The position numbers were made by a program, and so were the translations under genes. Shown piece after piece: positions 14,267-19,340 of a stretch of 19,340 nucleotides of DNA. Source of the stretch: Sulfurovum sp. Lineage in GTDB: Bacteria > Campylobacterota > Campylobacteria > Campylobacterales > Sulfurovaceae. The stretch lies in the NCBI GenBank assembly GCA_020719895.1, contig DYPM01000020.1, positions 1 to 19,340 of the forward strand, written 5' to 3'. Position 1 is the first letter of the stretch. Each line of letters opens with the position of its first letter. The notes under the pieces are model-generated. The model was not told where the DNA came from, made no database searches, and saw only the letters and a program-made list of their open reading frames with translations.

Positions 14267-16222
14267 ATGAAAAAACCCTTTGATATCACGCCTATAGCCA
14301 CATTTTCCAATCGTCTCGCAACACTTCTTGATACACAAAGAGAGACTATCGACACAATCACAAAAAGTCAAAAAGATGATTATGCGACAATACTCAAACC
14401 CATGCAAGACCTCGAAGAGGCGTTGGAGCTTTTTTTTACACCACTTTCACATCTCAACAGCGTAATGAACTCCGAAGAGACTCAAATCGCCTACGAAGCT
14501 TGTTTGCCTCTACTCTCTAAATTCTCCTCCGAACTTGCCCAAAACGAAACACTGTTTTACAAAATAAAACAGATCCAAAGCGATGATCCTCAAGAAAAAA
14601 GAGTGATAGAACATACTGTGAGAGATTTTATTTTATCGGGTATCACACTTCCAAATAAAGAAAAAAAACGACTCGAAGAGATCTCTCTCTCTTTGAGCGA
14701 ACTTAGCAACACATTCTCTCAAAACCTACTCAATGCCACCAAAGCTTACAAACTAACCATCGAGGATCCAAATGATGTAAAAGGAATGCCCGATGCTGAC
14801 ATACAAACTTCAAAAATAGAAATCGACGGCAAAACGCACTATCGATTCACCCTTCAAACTCCAAGCTATCTTGCCTATATGACATACGGTCCAAACCGCA
14901 ACTATCGCAAAACTCTCTCCAAAGCCTACAGCACACGTGCGCCACAAAATGCAGAAGTGATAGACAAAATCCTCAAACTCAAAGAGGAAAAAGCAAAACT
15001 TATCGGATTTGAAAACTACGCTCAATATGCTCTTGAAAGTAGAGACGCATCAACACAAGATGAGGTTTTAGCGTTTCTTTATACGCTTGCAGATAGTGCT
15101 TTACCTCAAGCCAAAAAAGAGCTTGAAACACTCAAAAAATACGCCAAAGAGAGTGATGGAATCGAGGATTTTGCAGGATATGATATATCGTATTATGAAG
15201 AAAAACTCAAAAAAGCAAAGTTTGATTTTGATGACACAATGACTAAGCCCTATTTTGAACAGTCTCGTGTACTACAAGGCTTGTTTGATGTTCTTTTTGA
15301 ACTCTTTGAAGTGAAGTTTGAGCCTATTCAAATGGAGACGTGGCATTCGTGTGTCAAAGTGTTTGATATTGTAGAAAATGGAGAATTTGCTGGGCGTATT
15401 TACTTTGATCTTGAAGCACGTCCCGAGAAACAAGGCGGTGCGTGGATGCACAATTGGGAGACGCATTTTGTCGATTCCGCTGGCATGTGTCATTTTCCGT
15501 CAGCGTTTGTCGTCTGCAACTTTTCACCATCAACACTAACACTCCCTTCACTGCTCCGTCACGACGATGTAGTAACACTTTTTCATGAGATGGGTCACGC
15601 CATTCATCATCTTTTTGGACGATGTCGTGAGCGTGCCATTTCTGGGATCAACGGTGTAGCGTGGGACGTGGTGGAGTTTCCATCACAGTTCTTGGAAAAC
15701 TTCGCTTACGAAGAGTCGATATTACGTCAGTTTGGATTTCACTATGATAATGGCGAACCACTTCCTCAAACACTCATCCAAAAAATCAAAGAGACCAAAA
15801 ATTTCAATGCCGCATTGGGGATTTTGCGTCAAGTGGAGTTTTCGTTGTTTGATTTTATGCTTCACCAAAAGCTTCATCAAGCCGATGAAGTGCAGATGCT
15901 TCTTGACTCCATTCGCGAAAAAACTGCACTTCTCAAACCACCCGCTTATAATAAATTCCAACACGGATTTTCACATATTTTTGCGGGTGGTTACGCAGCT
16001 GGATACTACAGCTATAAATGGGCAGAAGTGTTGAGTGCTGATGCGTTTTTTGCGTGTCTTGATCCACACAAAGGATTTGACAAAACCAAAGCAAAAGAGT
16101 ACAAAACGTTTATTCTCTCCAAAGGAGGAAGTGAAGAGATGAAACATCTATATTACGTATGGCTTGGCAGAGAACCGCAAGTCGAAAGTCTTGCTAAACT
16201 TTATGAAATAGACTTATTGTAA
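14267..16222 (+). CDS. prlC: M3 family oligopeptidase (oligopeptidase A / PrlC-like zinc metallopeptidase)
   Basis: Cytoplasmic zinc peptidase that degrades short peptides and cleaved signal peptides. The 651 residues are mostly helical and carry the M3 active site: FHEMGHAIHHLFG, with zinc ligands H440 and H444 and catalytic E441. The third ligand, E470, lies in DVVEFPSQFLEN, a segment diagnostic of the thimet oligopeptidase/OpdA family. Near the C-terminus, FSHIFAGGYAAGYYSYKWAE is the usual substrate-contact region. The ATG at 14267 gives MKKPFDITPIATF. A TTG start 39 bp earlier is possible but would run into the promoter region. The Shine-Dalgarno sequence is weak. It is transcribed away from rplI and followed by a hairpin. 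Confidence 0.93.
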   Translation: MKKPFDITPIATFSNRLATLLDTQRETIDTITKSQKDDYATILKPMQDLEEALELFFTPLSHLNSVMNSEETQIAYEACLPLLSKFSSELAQNETLFYKIKQIQSDDPQEKRVIEHTVRDFILSGITLPNKEKKRLEEISLSLSELSNTFSQNLLNATKAYKLTIEDPNDVKGMPDADIQTSKIEIDGKTHYRFTLQTPSYLAYMTYGPNRNYRKTLSKAYSTRAPQNAEVIDKILKLKEEKAKLIGFENYAQYALESRDASTQDEVLAFLYTLADSALPQAKKELETLKKYAKESDGIEDFAGYDISYYEEKLKKAKFDFDDTMTKPYFEQSRVLQGLFDVLFELFEVKFEPIQMETWHSCVKVFDIVENGEFAGRIYFDLEARPEKQGGAWMHNWETHFVDSAGMCHFPSAFVVCNFSPSTLTLPSLLRHDDVVTLFHEMGHAIHHLFGRCRERAISGINGVAWDVVEFPSQFLENFAYEESILRQFGFHYDNGEPLPQTLIQKIKETKNFNAALGILRQVEFSLFDFMLHQKLHQADEVQMLLDSIREKTALLKPPAYNKFQHGFSHIFAGGYAAGYYSYKWAEVLSADAFFACLDPHKGFDKTKAKEYKTFILSKGGSEEMKHLYYVWLGREPQVESLAKLYEIDLL

Positions 16223-16243
16223 AACAAGAAGTCTAAGCACGAA

Positions 16244-16267
16244 GTGCGTGAGCTGTCTGCTTAAGAC
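16244..16267 (+). repeat. 24-nt intergenic repeat box, copy 2
   Basis: Reads GTGCGTGAGCT then GTCTGCTTAAGAC, matching the minus-strand copy at 1990-2013 at 21 of 24 positions. It lies 22 bp past the oligopeptidase stop. Part of it can pair with AGTCTAAGCA just upstream (GTCT-AAGCA against TGCTTAAGAC, one bulge), so this copy is also a potential stem-loop. Compared with copy 1, the relative position (after a stop codon, before a same-strand gene, with a TTT-loop hairpin behind) is the same. Confidence 0.5.
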
Positions 16268-16284
16268 AACTTAGCGTTAGCGTA

Positions 16285-16319
16285 GTGCAATGGACTTTGT
16301 TCATTGCACGTTATTTTTA
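16285..16319 (+). terminator. Probable rho-independent terminator after the oligopeptidase gene
   Basis: GTGCAATGGAC (16285-16295) pairs with GTTCATTGCAC (16299-16309) through 11 pairs including one G-T pair, with a TTT loop. GTTATTTTT follows. Stem, tight loop and T-rich tail fit an intrinsic terminator for the gene ending at 16222. It may also belong to the dispersed intergenic element described at 16244-16267. Confidence 0.55.
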
Positions 16320-16356
16320 GTTCTGAAAGAACTTAAATAGAAATCAAAGGAAAACT

Positions 16357-16878
16357 ATGAATCAAGATCGTTATTTTGTATTGAGCGTTATTGCAATTTT
16401 TATCGTCACCTTTGCGGGTGCTTACTTTAGTCCTACATTTGAAGAACAACAGACCTATTTGGAACTCTTTTTTCTTTTTGGAGCAACACTTTTTGTCTTC
16501 TCAATATTGGTGATTTTTGTAGCGATTGGATTTACTTCGTTTGCACTTTATATGGCACTCTTTTTGGCAGTGGTCACTATGGCATTTGGTATCGAAGGAG
16601 CGTTGTTGGTAAGTGGAATGAGCTACTTTTTTTGGGGATCAGTCTTTGCGATGGAAGTGTTGCTTTTTTATAATAGTGTAGTTATTGCACAAGAGTGGTT
16701 TGAGCAACGTTACACCTTTGCGTCGTTTCAAAAAGAGTATTACGCTTTTTATCCAATGATGCTTTTTCTTTATCTTTTGTTGGAGTTTGTACCGCACTTT
16801 TTTTATCGCGAGAAACTATTGAAGTTTTCTCCTCGCAAAGTGCTTCAAGCGATGCAAAAGATACTCAAACCACACTAA
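16357..16878 (+). CDS. Small polytopic inner-membrane protein of unknown function
   Basis: 173 residues, not recognised. Hydrophobic segments lie at about 6-25, 36-60, 62-84, 87-110 and 131-147, giving four or five membrane helices, with a basic C-terminal tail (REKLLKFSPRKVLQAMQKIL). The loop WFEQRYTFASFQKEYYAFYP between the last two helices is rich in aromatic residues. Cysteines are absent and no enzymatic motif is visible. The ATG has AAAGGA about 5 nt upstream, a good site. It is alone in its orientation, between the oligopeptidase and the convergent lipoprotein pair. Codon use resembles the neighbours. Confidence 0.8.
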   Translation: MNQDRYFVLSVIAIFIVTFAGAYFSPTFEEQQTYLELFFLFGATLFVFSILVIFVAIGFTSFALYMALFLAVVTMAFGIEGALLVSGMSYFFWGSVFAMEVLLFYNSVVIAQEWFEQRYTFASFQKEYYAFYPMMLFLYLLLEFVPHFFYREKLLKFSPRKVLQAMQKILKPH

Positions 16879-16900
16879 TTTGTTCGCCTTTGAGTGAGAT

Positions 16901-16928
16901 GATATTCCCAAAGTGTTTTGGGAATATC
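16901..16928. terminator. Perfect 12-bp hairpin between convergent genes (possible bidirectional terminator)
   Basis: GATATTCCCAAA (16901-16912) and TTTGGGAATATC (16917-16928) form a perfect 12-bp stem around a GTGT loop. It sits between the stop of the plus-strand membrane protein (16878) and the stop of the minus-strand lipoprotein (16937). No long T-tract follows in either direction, but the 3' arm or its complement begins with T/A-rich pairs. Position strongly suggests a shared transcription end. Confidence 0.6.
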
Positions 16929-16936
16929 AAGAGAGA

Positions 16937-17989
16937 TTAAAGATACACTTTCTGTGTTAAAGTAGGTGTGGTTTGGTTTTCGTCTTTGTACATTTCGTAG
17001 TTGATGTAATTGCCGTTGGCTTGTGGTTCAAGGTAGAGAATGTGTAAATGGGCTTGTTTGTCGAAGAAGAAAAAATAATCCGTCATATCTACAGAAGGTG
17101 CAGTGTAATCGATGCTTTGTGTAGGATTTTTGTGACTCAATATCCATTCAAACCCTTTTGGATAAAGCTCTCCAAACAGTTTACGTTGAGAAATGCCACC
17201 ATTATTCTCTTTCTGATAACACATATCGTTGGCTTCTTGTATGAATGGGCAGGTGATATTTTTACCTTGAAAGGCAAAGTTTATTTTGCTTGCAGGATAA
17301 AAAACATCATCATTCTCTCCTCCTGTCACCCACTCTTTGGCTATCACATGATAGAAATTGCCCAATGCGTCCATTGTATTGTCTTGATAACATTTACCAT
17401 TGTTTTTATTGTAAGGGTTGTCATCGTAAATCGTAGAGACACTCCACTCTTCTTGATCATGATGCAAGGCATAGATGCGACGACTATAACGTCTCCCTTC
17501 GTTACAATTCTCTTTGGGATCTTTGGCTTCTGTGTAAATAGACATAAGAGTATCTTGACGATTCCAAGTTTGATTGTACTCAAGCGATATCATTGGATTA
17601 TGTGCAATAATGTGTTTATTGGTTTCAAAATAGGTATTAGACTTCATCTGTATCTCAACAAGCGAAGGTAACGGCAGTGTAAAGATCGATTGATCACTGT
17701 ACGTATCTATTACTTCTATATAGTCTTCGTCAAATAACACTGTTTGGACAGATTGATGAAGTCTGCAGGTTTGATCTCTGTAGCTATTCCAATTATTGAG
17801 AGTATCAAGTGCTAAGCACTTCTCACCCTCTTTTGTTTGGATAGAGAGATAGGTGATATTGTTTTCATCGATTGACATCGTCTCAAAATGAATCTTTTGT
17901 CCATTATTAAGCTTGTACTCATCAATAAACTCAATACACCCTTCCAAAAACACAAAACCAACAACTATCAGTAAATATCTTAGCTTCAT
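16937..17989 (-). CDS. Predicted lipoprotein of unknown function, paralog of the upstream neighbour
   Basis: 350 residues. The N-terminus MKLRYLLIVVGFVFLEGC is a type II signal peptide with lipobox LEGC, so the mature protein would be lipid-anchored at Cys18. The rest lacks a recognised domain and looks beta-rich. It aligns along its length with the preceding gene. Shared features are two cysteines spaced by 16 residues (C58/C75 here), a second pair spaced by nine (C247/C257, in GKNITCPFIQ...MCYQ), and C-terminal LFGELYPKGFEWILSHKNP then HLHILYLEPQANG. The ATG has AGGAG 5 nt upstream, in the 12-bp gap after the neighbour's stop, so the pair is an operon. The role is unknown. Conserved cysteines suggest disulfides outside the cytoplasm. 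Confidence 0.85.
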   Translation of the reverse strand: MKLRYLLIVVGFVFLEGCIEFIDEYKLNNGQKIHFETMSIDENNITYLSIQTKEGEKCLALDTLNNWNSYRDQTCRLHQSVQTVLFDEDYIEVIDTYSDQSIFTLPLPSLVEIQMKSNTYFETNKHIIAHNPMISLEYNQTWNRQDTLMSIYTEAKDPKENCNEGRRYSRRIYALHHDQEEWSVSTIYDDNPYNKNNGKCYQDNTMDALGNFYHVIAKEWVTGGENDDVFYPASKINFAFQGKNITCPFIQEANDMCYQKENNGGISQRKLFGELYPKGFEWILSHKNPTQSIDYTAPSVDMTDYFFFFDKQAHLHILYLEPQANGNYINYEMYKDENQTTPTLTQKVYL

Positions 17990-18001
17990 AGTATCTCCTC
18001 T

Positions 18002-19126
18002 TTACAGTGCGATCGTGCCATGGGCAGAAGGGGTTTGTTGTGAGCTATCGTCATAAATCTCATACTCAATCGCTCCACCATTGGAGGCAGGATCAATATA
18101 GAGAACATGGAGTCGATTGGTTTCATCAAAGAAGTAACTGTAGCTAAACATATCGGCTTGTGGCTGATAATAAGTGATGGTGTTTGATGGATTTTTGCCA
18201 GAGAGTATCCATGCAAAACCAGAATCATACACTTCTCCAAAAAGGGTTTTTAAGACAATATCGCCATTGGATTGTCTCACAAAACAGCTCTGATCGCCAC
18301 TTTGCAAAAATGGACATACGATATCCTTGCCAAGATAAGCGTGTGTTACCGTAGAGTATGCTGTGGCAACCAACCCATCCATACCACCAACGAAATATTT
18401 ACACTCTTCATTGATCGTACGCCCTTTCCAGTGATAGATATTGCCGTTATAGTCTCTCTCTACTGTGGGAGTGTAGAGCAAGTCATTGTGTCGCTGAGGC
18501 ACTGCAAGCGAAGAGGAGAGTACTTTTGTTTGTGGCACAATGCGTTGATTGGCATAAAACGCATTGGATGGATAGATTCCCTTGATACTCCAGTTGTCAT
18601 CATTTTCTCTTTTGAGCGAAATGTAGTAGGTCTGTTCAATGTGTTCATTTTCGGCAATAATCAAATGGGATTTTCTAAAAGTAGATTGATTGGTATCATA
18701 ATACTGCATATACCGTATTTCACGCAAGTCATCCAAATAGGTATCTGTGGCGATCGCTATGTCGGTGAGTGTCGGCATTTCATAACTAAGATTGACTTCG
18801 TTGTTTTCATAAAACCTTACGCTATTGCCTGCGTACTCCACGCGACCTTTCGCCTTAAAGTTCTCGCATACTGCATACTCTTGTATGCTCCAACTGTCTC
18901 TTGTATCTTTCACCAAGCAATAAAATGTACCATTTTTGCTCATATCCAAATAAACTGTCCCGTTCATGTCAGAGACAGCGTTTCCAAAGTCAATGTCCCG
19001 TCCATCATTTGCCACGAACGACTCTTCGCCATCGCAGGTGATCGGATAGCATCCCGTAAGCCAAAGAAGTGCTACCATCAACATTGTCCCACTCATAATC
19101 TTCGTGGTTGTGTGTGTTGTTTTCAT
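18002..19126 (-). CDS. Predicted lipoprotein of unknown function, first of a tandem paralogous pair
   Basis: 374 residues. The N-terminus has basic K2 and K9, a hydrophobic core and lipobox LTGC, giving an anchored mature protein from Cys26. The body is not recognised. Landmarks shared with the next gene are C70/C87 (spacing 16), C271/C281 (spacing 9, in GKDIVCPFLQ...SCFV), LFGEVYDSGFAWILSGKNP and RLHVLYIDPASNGG. Between them the middle of the protein has diverged more. The ATG at 19126 has AAGGG about 10 nt upstream. Met11 would remove the basic n-region, so it is less likely. A long open frame on the opposite strand (18272-19321) is a shadow, since it has no paralogy or signal of its own. 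Confidence 0.85.
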   Translation of the reverse strand: MKTTHTTTKIMSGTMLMVALLWLTGCYPITCDGEESFVANDGRDIDFGNAVSDMNGTVYLDMSKNGTFYCLVKDTRDSWSIQEYAVCENFKAKGRVEYAGNSVRFYENNEVNLSYEMPTLTDIAIATDTYLDDLREIRYMQYYDTNQSTFRKSHLIIAENEHIEQTYYISLKRENDDNWSIKGIYPSNAFYANQRIVPQTKVLSSSLAVPQRHNDLLYTPTVERDYNGNIYHWKGRTINEECKYFVGGMDGLVATAYSTVTHAYLGKDIVCPFLQSGDQSCFVRQSNGDIVLKTLFGEVYDSGFAWILSGKNPSNTITYYQPQADMFSYSYFFDETNRLHVLYIDPASNGGAIEYEIYDDSSQQTPSAHGTIAL

Positions 19127-19340
19127 TTTGGTTTTCCCTTACCATTTTGTATCGACTCTCGTTTGAAAATCGATGCTGTACCATCACGAATGTTGCGTGA
19201 AATTGTTATTTGTAAAAACCTCCGTAAGAAACGGACGTGTGAGTGTATCAAAAAAGGGTTACAGAGTGGTAACAGAAAAAGAGGAGACAATTCCAAGATT
19301 ATCATCATAATGACCTTCTGATCGTAATGGTGCGTCAATA
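19127..19340. other. Non-coding leader of the lipoprotein pair; no gene seen
   Basis: This 214-bp stretch has no convincing coding sequence. A 71-residue minus-strand frame is basic and unsupported by any domain. It contains four small dyads: ATCGA/TCGAT (19151-19174), TCACG/CGTGA (19184-19200), TCCGT/ACGGA (19221-19235) and GTTAC/GTAAC (19258-19273). On the minus strand the last is followed by CCCTTTTTT, a weak intrinsic-terminator pattern for a gene beyond the right edge. The lipoprotein promoter should lie here, but I cannot place it with confidence. Confidence 0.5.
19250..19273 (-). terminator. Weak candidate terminator of an upstream gene outside the window
   Basis: On the minus strand GTTAC-CACTCT-GTAAC forms a 5-bp stem followed by CCCTTTTTT. 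The stem is short, so this is tentative. Confidence 0.3.

Noticed and set aside
17048..17671. A 207-codon open frame on the plus strand
   Set aside because: It is antisense to the second lipoprotein and shows no motif or start signal.
18272..19321. A 349-codon open frame on the plus strand
   Set aside because: It is antisense to the first lipoprotein, which has a lipobox, a ribosome site and a paralog. The plus-strand translation is Cys/Ile-rich, as expected for a shadow, with no domain.
19123..19338. 71-codon minus-strand frame upstream of the lipoproteins
   Set aside because: It overlaps the leader, has no domain, and contains several small dyads more in keeping with regulatory DNA.

Overview
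The window looks like chromosomal DNA of a free-living Campylobacterota (epsilonproteobacterium), perhaps a Sulfurimonas/Sulfurovum-type bacterium. The base composition is AT-rich. The run rplI-hslV-hslU-era is typical of that phylum, and HslV and L9 have its characteristic N-termini. The secretion-like locus matches in gene order both the Vibrio MSHA cluster (I-J-K-L-M-N-E-G) and, in its F-E-X-P-D part, the Campylobacter jejuni cts transformation locus. The species cannot be fixed from the sequence alone.

Layout. (1) Positions 1-1900, minus strand: a DNA cytosine-5 methyltransferase whose 3' end overlaps by 11 bp a second gene that runs off the left edge. That gene is probably the cognate restriction endonuclease. 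It carries an apparent one-base homopolymer frameshift near position 74-79. (2) Positions 1901-2061: a non-coding spacer rich in dyad symmetry. It has a 34-bp near-palindrome, 17-bp inverted repeats bounding 118 bp, a hairpin, and a 24-nt box that recurs at 16244-16267. (3) Positions 2062-10871, minus strand: an eight-gene operon with tight or overlapping junctions. In transcription order it encodes a PilM-PilN-like fusion, a PilO-like protein, a PilP-like protein, a secretin, an ExeA/MshM-type ATPase, a membrane-anchored Pro/Gln-rich TPR protein, a GspE/PilB-type ATPase, and a GspF/PilC-type membrane protein. Together these make an inner-membrane alignment complex, an outer-membrane pore, an assembly motor and a platform. 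In Campylobacterota the best-known relative takes up DNA. No pilin or prepilin peptidase gene is present in the window. (4) Positions 10958-14178, minus strand: era, hslU, hslV, rplI, transcribed as rplI-hslV-hslU-era towards the secretion locus. (5) Positions 14267-16222, plus strand: an M3 oligopeptidase (oligopeptidase A-like), diverging from rplI. (6) Positions 16357-16878, plus strand: a small polytopic membrane protein of unknown family. (7) Positions 16937-19126, minus strand: two adjacent paralogous lipoproteins of unknown function, convergent with (6) and separated from it by a perfect 12-bp-stem hairpin. (8) Positions 19127-19340: no convincing gene.

The items most worth a second look are the frameshifted restriction gene, the inverted-repeat spacer with its second copy of a conserved box, the pilin-less MSHA/Cts locus with a degenerate PilM-PilN fusion, and the tandem lipoprotein pair. 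No CRISPR array, rRNA, tRNA or transposase was seen.
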